A DNA stretch of 64,000 nucleotides from Mesostigma viride (taxonomy: Eukaryota > Streptophyta > Mesostigmatophyceae > Mesostigmatales > Mesostigmataceae): positions 443,744 through 507,743 of the forward strand of contig RPFO01000002.1 of NCBI GenBank assembly GCA_009746045.1, given 5' to 3'. Positions 10,292 through 35,000 of this stretch are shown in pieces. Each line of letters begins with the position of its first letter. Position 1 is the first letter of the stretch. Below the pieces are notes generated by a model. That model was not told the DNA's origin. It was given only the letters and a program-made list of their open reading frames with translations, and ran no database searches. A program made the position numbers and the translations under genes.

Positions 10292-11929
10292 GTGTCATAC
10301 CCAAGGAACTCAACTTGTACCCTAGGAACCCCACTTCATGCCCCCACTCCACCTTAGACCTCTTGACAGACAAGTGGTAGTGCTGGATGACCTTCAGGAC
10401 CTCCTCCACGTTCTCCAGATGCTCCTTGAACGTCTTTGAGTGCACCAAGATGTCGTCCATGTAGGCCACCACGCAGGTCCTGAACACGGGTCTTGCAGGG
10501 TCACACAGGTGGGCAATGTCTTTGAACCTGGGATTCCTGAGATCAGGGGAGATCTGAGGCAGAGAGTTCCCTGTCAGATGGCCAAAGATAGCATTCACAA
10601 ACATCTGCATAGTAGCTGGGCTGTTTGAGGCCCCCATGGGCATCACAGTCCACTGGAACTGACCCCAGGGTGTGGAGAATGCAGTTTTTGGAATGTCCTC
10701 AGTAGCTATCCTGATCTGCCAGAACGCGTGTCTAAGGTCAAACTTGGTGAAGTAAGATGATCCAGCTGTCCTCTCTAGCAGCTCATCAATCCGTGGCAAG
10801 GGATACTTGGACTTCACTGTGACCTTGTTCAGGCCTCTCAGATCAATGCACAACCGCCATCCACCATCATGCTTGGGAACAAGCAAACACCCAGAGCTGA
10901 AAGGACTATTGGCAGGAAGAATGAGTCCAGCTTCCAACAGGCCTGTCAAGATCACCTTCAGCTCTGCCATCTCAGCTGGCCCCATCCTGTACATGGGAAC
11001 AAAGGGAGGCCTGGCACCATCCACAAGCTTGATGACATGAGTGATTGGCCCTTCAGGGGGGTACTGTGGCATTTTGTCCTCAAAAATGGCAGCAAACCTG
11101 TCCAAAAGGGCATCATGCAGCTTCTGCTCCTCCTCTGTGACAGCTGGTGCTGGGTTCACAGCATTCACAGTGTGACCATGAGTCTCATCAGAGGGTGAGT
11201 TAGGAACCAGCTGTAAGAGAAAGACGTGTTCCACTGGGTAAGTAGCCAGGTAAGACAAGGTGTGATTGGCAGACCATACGTGCTTAAGTAGTGCAGCACG
11301 TTTCTCTTCCAGTGAAGGCACCTTCACGTCTTCCTTGGCACCTGCAACCCCTCTCCCATCATTGACAGCCTCATTAGTAGAACAGCACTCTGTGACTGGT
11401 CTTTCTCCCCCCTTAATCACTGTGGTGGCGTCCCACACTGACCCATCCTGAAACTGCACCACCTTCTCAGACCACAAGATGGCAGGATTAGCAGACTCCA
11501 ACCATGGCATCCCCAGAATCACATCAGCAGCAGTGAGTGGAATGACATCTGCTGTGACAGACAAGGTTTGACGTGAGCACACTTGAAAAAGCAGTTGCAC
11601 GTAGCCAGGTGAGTTACTCTGCCTACCATCAGAATATTGGACCTTAACAGGCACGGGGTGGGGGAGCACTGGTAGATGCAGCTCCTGCACCAAGGAAGTG
11701 GAAATGTAGTTACTTCCTGCACCTGAGTCAATCATGAAGAGACATAAAGGCTGAGCCAAAGGGACTGGCACGTTCAACAGCCTAGCCTGGAACTTCAAGA
11801 GTTGACTGGGAATAGGAGGGCCCAATGGGGTGGTTGAATCAGAGGCAGACAAGTTGTTCACAGGACGGACATGCACAGCAGGCAAACCAGTTAACTCCAC
11901 CGCTGGACGTAGTCCTGGGGGCTCCACTA
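10292..11929 (-). CDS. Ty3/gypsy pol, 5' part: protease and reverse transcriptase
   Basis: The minus-strand frame enters by -1 frameshift at 11930-11936 and needs no ATG. An aspartic protease motif (LFMIDSGAGSNYIS) is followed by the reverse transcriptase with WRLCIDLRGLNKVT, FSTPWGQFQWTVMPMG and the catalytic YMDDILVHS. This order is typical of Ty3/gypsy. The frame stops only after it crosses into the hAT-like element; its true continuation is 878-1. The protease cleaves the Gag-Pol polyprotein and the RT copies the element's RNA within particles. RT sequence of this kind (FLGYKLSSLGMTPDN before the connection domain) is also found in algal and plant elements. Confidence 0.93.
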
Positions 11930-13678
11930 GTTTTTTGGCAGCTCAGGAGGATGATCTGAAGACGAGCTCCCCACTGAAGGCTGCACCTGCTGATCCTCTA
12001 TGCCGTCTGCCTCTCCTTCTCCCTCCTCCTCCTCTGCTAGGAGGTGCCACAGGGCGTTGACCATCCGACGCCTGTCTTGCCTGCTGAAGCCCTTGGGCTG
12101 GAAGGGTCCCTTGCCCGAAGTCTGGAAGTTGGGTCTAAACCCAGGCTGTGCCCTGTGGTCGCTCTGGCTCACCCCAGGAGGGAAGATGGGTGGTCTGGTG
12201 AATGGAAGAACCCCCTGAGGACCCTTGGTGTCGCTTGGGAACTGGTCTCGCTTGGGGCAATCCCGTGCAAAGTGTCCCAGCTGGCCACACGTGAAACAGG
12301 CTCCTTTGGACTGCTCCATGGCACTGAGCTCCTCCATCACAGCGTTCAGCTGGTTCAGGGGCTTCTTAACAGCAGGCGCCTGGTTGCCTGCAGCAGGCTC
12401 CCACTTGAGGGAAAAGTCAGGGACACGGCACAGCGTGAGGGCATAAGACAGCACAGTATCCCACTTCCACTCGACATAGTCGAAAGGGGAGAAATGCTTG
12501 TCAATATCCACCCTGACTTGAGGGGAGAGCCCATGCAGAAACCTGTGAAGAGCTTCAGAATCAGAGCACTGGGGGATTTTGGCCCTCAGGTTGGTAAACG
12601 TCTCTACGTATTGTGGTAGTGTCAGGCCGGACTGAGTACAGTTGGCCAACGCGTCCCGGTCCAGACGAAGCTGGTCCTGGGGAAGGAGAAAACGTCGAAA
12701 TGAAAGCATGAGAGATGGCAAATCCTTGCAAGTATTACCTGCCGAGGATCGTAAAAACTCATCAAACCTGTCGGCTGCACTGTCGCTCATTCGCTGTCGA
12801 ACCATCTTCTTCTGGATGTCCAGGGAAAGTCGTTCTTCCGCTCGTTTGCCGTAGTTAGCAAAGTGGATAGCGAACACATCCTGGAATCGAGTAGAGAAAT
12901 GATCGAAACTGCGGTGGGTTAGATTGGTGAGCGACAGCTTGTCTACGGATTCAATTTTTGGAAATGGCGGGGCGGAACCTTGATGCGGTGGTATAGTGAC
13001 GGTCACGGGGACGTCGCTGGCGGGGGTGGTGAAGGTGACCGAGGTCGTCTGCGCTGGATCCTGCCTATCGCTATCCTGCGTCTCATTCCTCGTAGTAACT
13101 GCGGTACTATTAGGTAAAACCCTTCCGTCACCCAACCGAGGAGCCTCTCTCCCCAATCCAGCAACCATGTCACGCATGGCCGCCTCCTCCTCCTCAATTC
13201 TCTGACGAAGTCTTCCCACATCCTGTTCCACCTCCTCCACCATCTTTCTATACATCGCTGCGTGTTGTTCATCGTGTAATAATCTGATTTTAGCTGCTGA
13301 GAGGCGATCCGCTGCAAGTCTGGTCCCGTCTCTTCCAGGCGTGGTATTTAGCGGGAAAAGAAATGAAGAAGATGCACTCCGCACAGGACTCGTTCGCGCG
13401 CTTGGAATCCTGGGCGACAGTGACGCTCCTCGACCCACGCCTGTCAGCGATGGTTCGCCTGGTTGGAGACCAGATGCAATGACGGAAAACTTGGGCCCTA
13501 TGGACAACGAGGGCCGCCTCACTTCAGACATAGAAGTACGGTTGAAATCAAGTTGACGCCGTGGAGTACGAGCAGTTGTCTCAGCACCTTCCCTAGCAAT
13601 GGGTTCCAGAGATGATGACGGATCTCCCAAACCTTGGTTAGTAGGGGGTAAAGGTGATTGTGTCTTCGAACTACTCAT
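11927..13678 (-). CDS. Ty3/gypsy gag protein with CCHC zinc knuckle
   Basis: A 583-residue frame begins at ATG (MSSSKTQSP), about 220 bases downstream of the primer-binding site. The N-terminal third is low-complexity, with a heptad-like helix around residues 130-170 (MYRKMVEEVEQDVGRLRQRIEEEE split over several heptads). The middle has the capsid-like retrotransposon Gag fold. Near residues 460-475 is a zinc knuckle, C-x2-C-x4-H-x4-C (CFTCGQLGHFARDC), which binds the element's RNA. The frame ends at TAG immediately after the slippery heptamer, so most translation should yield Gag alone. Confidence 0.93.
   Translation of the reverse strand: MSSSKTQSPLPPTNQGLGDPSSSLEPIAREGAETTARTPRRQLDFNRTSMSEVRRPSLSIGPKFSVIASGLQPGEPSLTGVGRGASLSPRIPSARTSPVRSASSSFLFPLNTTPGRDGTRLAADRLSAAKIRLLHDEQHAAMYRKMVEEVEQDVGRLRQRIEEEEAAMRDMVAGLGREAPRLGDGRVLPNSTAVTTRNETQDSDRQDPAQTTSVTFTTPASDVPVTVTIPPHQGSAPPFPKIESVDKLSLTNLTHRSFDHFSTRFQDVFAIHFANYGKRAEERLSLDIQKKMVRQRMSDSAADRFDEFLRSSAGNTCKDLPSLMLSFRRFLLPQDQLRLDRDALANCTQSGLTLPQYVETFTNLRAKIPQCSDSEALHRFLHGLSPQVRVDIDKHFSPFDYVEWKWDTVLSYALTLCRVPDFSLKWEPAAGNQAPAVKKPLNQLNAVMEELSAMEQSKGACFTCGQLGHFARDCPKRDQFPSDTKGPQGVLPFTRPPIFPPGVSQSDHRAQPGFRPNFQTSGKGPFQPKGFSRQDRRRMVNALWHLLAEEEEGEGEADGIEDQQVQPSVGSSSSDHPPELPKN
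11930..11936 (-). promoter_or_regulatory. Candidate -1 ribosomal frameshift site A AAA AAC at the gag/pol junction
   Basis: On the minus strand the gag frame ends CCA AAA AAC TAG. The heptamer A AAA AAC is a canonical -1 slippery sequence. Slipping back one base makes the next codons CTA GTG GAG, exactly the pol frame. The gag stop lies directly after the heptamer. The stretch downstream is GC-rich, but I could not verify a pseudoknot. Confidence 0.75.
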
Positions 13679-13894
13679 ACTTCCACATGGAGTCGCGATC
13701 GTCTGCCTAGTAGAGACAACGGTTACGGCTGACTTCTAGTGTTACAGAGCAAGACAGTCACATCAGGATGTGTCTCAATCTGTAACACCGTAAGTTTTCC
13801 GCAACTCTATGAATCTTCTCGGATGACAGACATCTGATCAGCGTTGTACTACCCGGAAGGTTGCGACTTCAAGAGAAACACCAAAGTAGAGATC

Positions 13895-13906
13895 CTCCGA
13901 TACCAA
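13895..13906 (-). promoter_or_regulatory. Primer-binding site (initiator-Met tRNA type)
   Basis: Reading the minus strand directly after the LTR's terminal CA gives TTGGTATCGGAGG. This is one or two bases from the TGGTATCAGAGC primer-binding site common in plant-lineage LTR elements that prime with initiator tRNA-Met. Confidence 0.75.
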
Positions 13907-14686
13907 TGTAACGACTAAAAATGATCATCAACATCATCCACAGTCCAATATGAAAGATCTTTTACCTGGGTTGCTTTCCTGAGTCGCAGAACTTCAAGTA
14001 TCCGAGCAACGTTGAGATGGAAATTCCACAGCACGTGATTTAGGGAATCACAACCCCTTGTAGACACAAAGACAAGCTCGTGTATAGACGGCCTCTGTGG
14101 AACTGAAGGTCGTCTATAGCCAAGGGGCTCTTATGGATTGGACAACAAAGCCAAGCTTTATTATACCATGGTGAATCAAAACCAACGTAGCAACAATGGC
14201 GACCCCACGTCCTTGATATCGACGTGCTTGTCGAGCTTGCTCCAACCTTAGCCTGAAGAGAACCAATCAGAACCATGGAATCCTATACAAGATCTTCGTA
14301 TCCATCCTAGTCACACAAAACAGAACAACACCACACACAGCCTGGCAGAATCTTTCCATGAGATCTTAGATCTGTCGTGAGCACTGAAGTCCCAAAGGAG
14401 CATTTAAGACTCAATAGTACCAACTAACAAACTACAACCCCACGTGGATCAGGCCACGACCAATGAGGGCTCCTATCAGTAGTATCAGCCAACAAACTAC
14501 AACCCTACGTGGATCAGGCCACGACCAATGAGGGTTCCTATCAGTTGGCTGACAAAGTATCAGCTCCAAGTACCGTCGTCTTAGAAACCTCATAACTTTC
14601 TCAATACTGATCCAAAAGTCCTCGAATAAAAGCCAAACATTCACAAAACAAAGGATGTAACAACAAAGTCATTTTTGCTTGTTACA
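13907..14686 (-). mobile_element. 5' LTR of the Ty3/gypsy element
   Basis: On the minus strand the LTR starts TGTAAC (14686) and ends GTTACA (13907). This is a TG...CA bounded unit of about 780 bp with 6-bp inverted ends. The primer-binding site and gag follow inward. The partner LTR would lie left of the window, so its identity with this copy (insertion age) cannot be read. Confidence 0.8.
14425..14545. repeat. Tandem duplication inside the LTR, about 60-70 bp unit
   Basis: The segment AACAAACTACAACCCCACGT...ACCAATGAGGGCTCCTATCAG is present twice with a few substitutions. Duplicated blocks in U3 often reflect enhancer repeats. Confidence 0.8.
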
Positions 14687-14846
14687 TAAAGCTAGGCATC
14701 ATCTGGGGTGTGGCACATCATAGGCACACATGTATGTAATGGCTAAAGAATGCGCGTGGCTTAGCTGGTATAGTGCCTGCAGGAGGCGTACATGTACATG
14801 GCCACGGTCTATCTATTCTACACTACTACTACTGCGCTGAATTCCC

Positions 14847-15469
14847 CTAAGCTGGGGCGTCTGGAGTCGCTGGGGCCGCGGGGGTCGCATGCCAGGGCTT
14901 GTGGCCGACGTAGATGGCCGCCCCCTTCCAGTACACCGGCTGCCCCGCCTTGGTCTGCCGGAGCTGGAGGTAGGTCGGCCATAGCTCCCGTCGCCGTTGT
15001 TGCTGCGCCAGGGTCAAGTCGTCGTCAAGGGTGAAGAGAGTCTTCTCGAGCCGCTTGCGGCGTCGGAGAAAAGAACACTTGTCCGCCGGCTTCTTAAAGG
15101 TGAGAAGGAGCGGGGGCGCCCCTGCCTTACCCCGTGTGCGGGGAAGGCGGTGGGCGACCAGCTCGATCTCACAAGTAAGGCCCATGCGACTAAGAATTTC
15201 TCTCTCAAACGCACGTCGACGTCAAAGGTGGAAAATAACCCGTCAACGTCAAAGTCGCGCTCAGACCAGCTAGGTTCGGCTGGGCAGGTGCGTTTGGGCT
15301 CAGGCGATGCAGAGGGCGAGGCATTGAGCCCGGGAGGGTTCGAGGCGACCACCAGTGCACGACTAGTGTCACCGCTGCCTGCCGGACCTGAGGGCGAAGC
15401 TGCAGACGTATTTTCAGGGCTTAGCGCATCCGCCAGGCTGCGTTGCGTCGAGGAGCGTTTGCTCGTCAT
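14847..15469 (-). pseudogene. Frameshifted relic of a LINE ORF1 protein
   Basis: The minus frame from 15469 (MTSKRSSTQRSLADALSP) leads to FDVDVRLREKFL, then loses frame near 15190-15205. The other frame continues SRMGLTCEIELVAHRLPRT, then PPLLLTFKKPADKCSFLRRR and LTLAQQQRRRELWPTY, and ends at 14847. The order 'valley' segment, PPLLLTF, then LT-AQ-RR resembles the C-terminal domain of L1-type ORF1 proteins (Transposase_22-like), widespread in algal genomes. No ORF2 is next to it, so this is a dead fragment lying between WDR12 and the gypsy LTR. Confidence 0.6.
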
Positions 15470-15972
15470 ATATTGCGTAATAGCTTCGGAAAATTATATC
15501 AGCGTGTGTGTCTTAGAAAGACAAAGCGATTGTGATATTCACGGCCGCTTTTGGTGCCCAAACATGAAAGTTATGAGCTCCACCGTCAGCCATGGCTACC
15601 TCGTGGCTCGTGGCTCTTGCCGTGGCTCGTGGCTCGTGGCTCTTGCCCGATGCATGCGCATGCTTATATATTACCTGCATTGTTGGCTAGTGCAGCTTAG
15701 GCGACAGTATGTGTAATTAATTCGACGACGATAGAGCTAGCTGGCCAAATATTGCATGCGATCCATATTTTTTCCACACGAAGCTCAGGTCTGCCTACAT
15801 TGTACTACATTCCAAGTCCATCCCTGGTTGATCCAAAAACTGGTGGACCGAATGTTCAGCAACTGCTATCATGCCCCTCGTGTAAGTTTGGTAGTAATGC
15901 TTGTACTTCTTTGCCAGTGGCAAATGACTCCCTACCTTCTTTTGGGGTCTGATTTAACTCTAGAGAAATCTG

Positions 15973-28353
<12,381 letters not shown>

Positions 28354-29072
28354 TATGAATTTCTAGCGATGACAACTGCTTCTGACAAGTAATACCCAGA
28401 ATACGACAGACGACCCTAATATAAAAGCATGTCTTATTGCAGAATATATTCTGCCGTTCAAATGACTTCCGCTGTAGGAAGATTAAATAATAATAAGCCG
28501 ACGGCTACGTGTGCCGGCAGACAAGCCTAACGACCGCCATTCCTCGAATTTCGCTGCTATGTGCTACAGAGGCTCTGTTTACTGTCAGCTCGCGCCGCGT
28601 TCTCGAGGTTTTATGCTGCCAGCCCAGGCCAGATCGATACCCTGGGCCAGTCGCCCAATGCCCAGCGACCACGCGTCAATAATGCCAACCTGTGCTAGAA
28701 GAAACTTCACTACAGTAGTCCCAGCCTTTTTCAGACAAAGAAGCGTGCTGGCAATTGCCAGGTTGCTCCTTGCAGCGAACTCGCCATAGCCGACATTACT
28801 ACTGCAAGCATGTCGAAAGGCAAACAATTAACATGACAGGGAAGAAAGGGCATCAAAACACGGAGCTTATGCCGGCGTATGCGGCATTCCCAGAATTTTT
28901 AGTATGCCGCCACCAACAATGTCAGGGGGTTACGCAAAAGTTTGGTGACGTTTCGCGCATGTTAGGTTAATGCCCAGCTTGCCATAAAATGCACGGGGTG
29001 TAGTTTCGGCGCAACCTCCTTACTTTTCTGCTTAACTCCTGGAATATTGAGACCTACCCCGTGTACGTGAAG
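28354..29072. promoter_or_regulatory. Bidirectional promoter region between WDR12 and the exonuclease-RAP gene
   Basis: The two ATGs point away from each other across about 720 bp, so both promoters must lie here. No clear TATA pair was seen. Small frames (minus 28827-28585; plus 28511-28789) have no recognised family and are probably chance. The part nearest WDR12 is AT-richer than the exons on either side. Confidence 0.55.
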
Positions 29073-32000
29073 ATGGCGCGAGCAGTGCCTGCTATATGTG
29101 GAAATTCACGTGTTCGTATAGGTGCTGTGCCGCAATTTCCCCGGAACTTCGTGGCCGCCAATCGATGCACAGAGGGTGCCATGTTCAGCAGAAGATTGCT
29201 CTCGGGAAGGATGCTGCCTAACAATTTTTGTTTACCTGCAAAGGCCAATCAATGCAAAGGGCCCGCCTATTGTGCCTCGCAGCACCGGCAGCCTAGACCA
29301 AGTTTTAGAGTGGTCGGCGCAGGTATCATGCTCCCGTCTAATTCGTCCTTCACTTCCAGAAAAGCAACAAAAACGTCAGCCGTAGCACCCGTCGCCTCTG
29401 GCGACTACACGTCCGCAGAGATTGCCGCGGAATTCGAGCAGCGGGTCGCTGACGCGGCCGACGTCCTGGTGGTCGACGCCACCTACCTGGCGTGCCGGTC
29501 AGCTCTGGCAAACAAGCAGCGGCGGCTCACCGCCGACTCTTCCGAGGCCGCCGACATCCTCCCCGGCTTCCAGGGCTGGCTCAAGGGCCTCCTCACCCTG
29601 TCAAGGCCGTCCAGGGCATTTGCTGTCTTTGACAACCGCGCGGGCGCCACAGGGAGTGTGCGTAGGCAGATCACCCAGGGGACGTACAAGGCACGCCGGG
29701 AGGTCCGGCAGGACCGGCAGGACGGCCGGGCTGGCAGCTCCCGTGTAGGAAAACAGGAGCCTGGGGCACAGGACAGCAGGTCTCTTGGTGTGTCCTCCCC
29801 ACGTTCCAAAAATAGCCTCGAGGAAGCGGCGGTGGCTCTCGGCATGGAGTCCATCAAAGCGGCAGAGGGCTGGGAAGCCGATGACGTCATCGCGTCGCTG
29901 GTTACTGCCCTCCGTTCCCATGCTGGCTTGCCAGCGAATCCTGCCCCTGCGGATGCCAGCGCACCGGTGTCCCCCTCCCCTCCCCCCTCGGAGCCTACAG
30001 GGGTCCATCCGCGGCCCCTGCGGATATTAATAGCGTCAGGGGACGGAGACATGATGCAGCTGCTGAGGGACGGGCCGGACGCGTGTGTGTCTTGGCTGCA
30101 GCTGCTGCCCAGGCCGACAAGGTGAGCTAGGCAGGGGGGGTTATATAAACCAGAATAAAGCAACTAAACATTGGGGGATGGGGGAAAAACTGCCCAGGCT
30201 CAACAGGTGCACTGGGCATGGGGGTTACGTAAGCCAGAATAAACCAACTACCCATGTGGGGATGGGGTAAAAACTGCCCAGGCTCAACAGGTGACAGCCT
30301 GGGTGGGCAGGGTGGTTGCGAATACCAGCAAGCAGTGTGGATGAGGGGACGGGGCGAAAGCTGCCCGGGCCAGCGAGGAGAGCTTGCAGGGGGGGGGAGT
30401 CGCCCTGTAACATGTGACGTTTGCCAGTAGCTTGTGTGGGTAACCTGGCAGGGTGCAAGGGGGGCCATACAGGTGGGTGGGGTAGACTGTTAGTTGCTGC
30501 GGGCGCGCTCGGGGGATAATCAGGTGGCCTTGCCAAGGAGGTGAGCCATACTGGTGGCCTAATCAGGTGGCCTTGCCAAGGAGGTGAGCCATACTGGTGG
30601 CCTAATCAGGTGGCCTTGCCAAGGAGGTGAGCCATACTGGTGGCCTAATCAGGTGGCCTTGCCAAGGAGGTGAGCCATACTGGTGGCCTAATCAGGTGGC
30701 CTTGCCAAGGAGGTGAGCCATACTGGTGGCCTAATCAGGTGGCCTTGCCAAGGAGGTGAGCCATACTGGTGGCCTTTACAAGTCATGTGTGTGGCTGAGC
30801 TGGTATCTTGTTGGGTAGATTGGGGTTGTACAAGTTATGTACCGAATAAGTACGGGCGTCTTGATGGGTAGATGGGGGTTGTACAAGTTATATACCGAAT
30901 AAGAACGGGCGTGTGTGGCTGGTATCTTGATGGGTAGATTGGGGTTGTACAAGTTATATACCGAAGAAGAACGGGCGTGTGTGGCTGGTATCTTGATGGG
31001 TAGATTGGGGTTGAGCAAGTTATATACCGAATAAGAACGGGCGTGTGTGGCTGGTATCTTGATGGGTAGATTGGGGTTGTGCAAGTTATATACCGAATAA
31101 GAACGGGCGTGTGTGGCTGGTATCTTGATGGGTAAATTGGGGTTGTACAAGTCATATACCGAATAAGTACGGGCGTCTTGATGGGTAGATGGGGGTTGTA
31201 CAAGTTATATACCGAATAAGAACGGGCGTGTGTGGCTGGTATCTTGATGGGTAGATTGGGGTTGTACAAGTTATATACCGAATGAGAACGGGCGTGTGTG
31301 GCTGGTATCTTGTTGGGTAAATTGGGGTTGTACAAGTCATATACCGAATAAGTACGGGCGTGTGTGTGACATGAATGGATCAGATGAACAAATGTATTCT
31401 CAGCTTGTTTATAGGAAGTAAATAAGCAAGTAGAAAAATACATTTGTTTATCGGATTCCTTAACGTCACGCAAGGACACATTGTTTCTTGGGGGGGGGGG
31501 CGGAGCCAGAACTTGGATGTGGGACATGGGTGGCGGATGCTGGTAGAAAGGGAGGTCTTGTTGGATAAACAATCCGTGTCGCATCAAACTCAAACGAGTG
31601 GCTGACACCGCCGTTTCTGTCATGTTGTGGTGGTGTATGTGATATGGTTTTGCATGGCCATCTGCTGCCTCAGGGGCTTCAGGCCGTGGGCTTGGGGGCC
31701 TGGGGGCCTGGGGGCCTGGGGGCCTGGGGGCCTGGGGGCCTGGGGGCCTGGGGGCCTGGGGGCCTGGGGGCTTGGGGGCCTGGGGGCCTGGGGGCTTGGG
31801 GGCTTGGGAGCTTGGGGCATGAGGGCCTGGGGGCCTGGGGGTCTGGGGGCCTGGGGGCCTGGGGGCCTGGGGGTCTGGGGGCCTGGGGGCCTGGGAGCCT
31901 GGGAACCTGGGAACCTGGGGGCCTGGGGGCCTTGGGGCCTGGGGGCCTGGGGGCCTGGGGGCCTGGGGGCCTGGGGGCCTGGGGGCCTGGGGGCCTGGGG

Positions 32001-35000
32001 GCCTGGGGGCCTGGGGGCTTGGGGGCTTTGGGGCTTGGGGGCATGAGGGCCTAGGGGCCTGGGGGCCTGGGGGCCTGGGAGCCTGGGAACCTGGGGGCCT
32101 GGGGGCCTGGGAACCTGGGGGCCTGGGGGCCTGGGGGCCTGGGGGCCTGGGGGCCTGGGGGCCTGGGGCCTGGGGCCTGGGGACCTGGGGGCCTGGGGGC
32201 CTGGGGGCCTGGGGGCCTGGGGGCCTGGGGGCCTGGGGCCTGGGGCCTGGGGCCTGGGGCCTGGGGCCTGGGGCCTGGGGCCTGGGGCCTGGGGGCCTTG
32301 GGACTTGGGGTCACAAGCAAAGGCATGGCCCTTCGCTGTCATGAGTTCTATTTGCTGGCCTTGAAAGTTAAATTGAATGATTGAAGGGCATTTACCTGTC
32401 TGTTGCCCCTTGGTTGCTTATCAAACGGCTCGCTGTCCATGTGCGCAGTCAGCACCCATCGGGCATGGTGCTGTGGACGGTGGCCGAGTTCGAGCGGGAG
32501 AACGGGTTCCCCCCTGCGTGTTACGCCGACTACCTGGCGCTGGCGGGCAAGCAGGGGGACGGCGTGGGTGGGGTGGCGGGTGTTGGCAAGAAGGGCGCGC
32601 AGAAACTGATATCCCGCTATGGGTCCCTGGAAAGCGTGCTCGAGGCGGTGGGCAGGCAGGAGCTGGCAGGGTGGAAGACCAGGTGAGCTGCAGCGGGCAG
32701 GGTGGAGGACCAGGTGATCAGTGGGTGAGGAGCACGGTAATAAGACTGAGGTTTAACCTAAGGCAGGCATCCTAGCATTCATTAACGAGGCTAGTGTCGT
32801 TCCATGAACCGCAGGGTGTGCTTGCTTTTTTGTCGGGAACGTGTTCCTGCCGCAGTGCCACGAGGCTGGGGGGGATCATTCTTGTCCTGTAGGGGATGTT
32901 GGCTTGACATGAACCTGCACCAAGTTGTTAGTGAGTAGCAAACACATTCTTATCATTCGTAAGCAGAAACGTGCAGACGTGTTAGGGTGCAGACAACTTG
33001 GTGATAGCCAATCTTCCCCCTACTTTTGCCAGCGGCGTGGCATACATGTATAGGCAATGGCAGGTTGTGAAGGTGGACAGCATTACTTGCTGCCTTGTTA
33101 GTTTTGGCTAACCCTGCCTAGCAGTGCGGAAGTAACCAGTAGGGCAATGCGTCATTGCAAAAACAAGAAGGGCCGCAAGTAGAGTAGCATCTAGACCACT
33201 AATGAATAGGAAATTCTGCCTCTTTGTTCGCAAACAGCAGCCTATCTATGCCGACCATGCCATGGCACGGAAACCAGTGACTAAAAACATCAAGGCCTGG
33301 CAAGCAAATGTGGGCGCCCGCCTGCCCATGCTTGCTAGTTAGGGACAGGAGTTATTTACTGCCCATGCATGCTAGTTAGGGACAGGATTTATTTACTGCC
33401 CATGCCTGCTAGTTAGGGACAGGAGTTATGTACTGCCCATGCATGCTAGTTAGGGACAGGAGTTATTTACTGCCCATGCATGCTAGTTTGGGACAGGGGT
33501 TATGTACTGCCCATGCATGCTAGTTTGGGACAGGAGTTATGTACTGCCCATGCATGCTAGTTTGGGACAGGAGTTATGTACTGCCCATGCATGCTAGTTT
33601 GGGACAGGAGTTATGTACTGCCCATGCATGCTAGTTAGGGACAGGATTTATTTACTGCCCATGCATGCTAGTTTGGGACAGGAGTTATGTACTGCCCATG
33701 CATGCTAGTTAGGGACAGGAGTTATGTACTGCCCATGCATGCTAGTTTGGGACAGGAGTTATGTACTGCCCATGCATGCTAGTTTGGGACAGGAGTTATG
33801 TACTGCCCATGCATGCTAGTTTGGGACAGGAGTTATGTACTGCCCATGCATGCTAGTTTGGGACAGGAGTTATGTACTGCCCATGCATGCTAGTTAAGGT
33901 CAGGTGTCATTTGGTTGACTGCAAGTGCGCTATGTTAGTTGGCTATGGACTCCTTCTCAAGGACATTTCCCCCCTTCTTGCATCTCTGTGCTAGCATGCA
34001 CGCCTTAGATGGCTTGCAGGCATCCATGGTCCCAATTTGCCTACTCGCCAAGGGCCCTGCTGACTGCGTTTACGCTGCCATCTAATACCCCGCGTGCCCG
34101 CTCTGTTGCCTGCCCGCCTGTTTGCCTGCTGTCTGGTGACGTTTGCCAGCATCCGGGACGCATTTGACGCGGCGGGTATCGCTACTGCGCGCCGTAACCT
34201 GTCCATTACCCGGTGAGTTATCACGAAGATATTTGCTCCGCTCTAGGGCCCCACACGCTTGTACCGCGGGCCGTTGGTTGGGATTGCCATGCATTTTGTA
34301 TGGGCAGCATGCACTTTGCCATTCGTGGGGCGTGTTTCCATCACACCGCGTGGCACTGGCTTTCCCGGTTGAGTCGCGTGGACATGCCCGCATGGTGCAT
34401 CAACCTGTTGCCGTACTCAGCGTTAGACGTCAGATACATGCATGCTGCCCTGGTCATGTGGCCGTTGTCGTTGCTTTCAGTCAGGTAAGGCAGGTCACTA
34501 GGTACATGCAGTGCATACATGCATGCACACAGTAAATACAGGTGGACCACAGAGCAAGTAGGGGCAGTCAATAAGGCGGGTCACTTGCACACAGATGGAC
34601 CAAAGAGCGAGTAGAGGCCCACAAGAGCCGAGCCCCTGCTCATGGAAAACGCTATCGATGCTTGCACGGAGGCAGGATGCGTCTTACTGTGGCCCTAGTC
34701 CTCATGACGAAAAGCCTTCTCTGATTGTCTCGATGTCATCATCATACATGTCTTAAACTGATAGGATACAGCATAGTATATATAACATAGTACATATAGC
34801 ATAGTATATGCAACATAGTACATATAGCATAGTATATATAGCATGATATTTTATCATTCTCAATGAATATATAACACGGTATATATAGCATAGTAGGACA
34901 CCCGGTGCCATTGCAGTACCCAGTGCCATCTCGGTGCATTATTCCATGGGCGGTTGCTCTTGTTTCACGTTTAAAATCTGGATCAAACGGTTTATGCCAA

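Noticed and set aside
14752-14790. GTGGCTTAGCTGGTATAGTG resembles a tRNA A box
   Set aside because: No B box or cloverleaf follows; too weak for a tRNA call.
28585-28827. 80-codon minus ORF between WDR12 and the exonuclease gene
   Set aside because: Somewhat protein-like, but no family, no clear start context, and it lies in the shared promoter region.
29061-29072. GTG start upstream of ATG 29073
   Set aside because: A non-ATG start is unlikely for a nuclear gene when an in-frame ATG follows four codons later.
33328-33900. 37-bp repeats considered as a CRISPR array
   Set aside because: Head-to-tail minisatellite without spacers.
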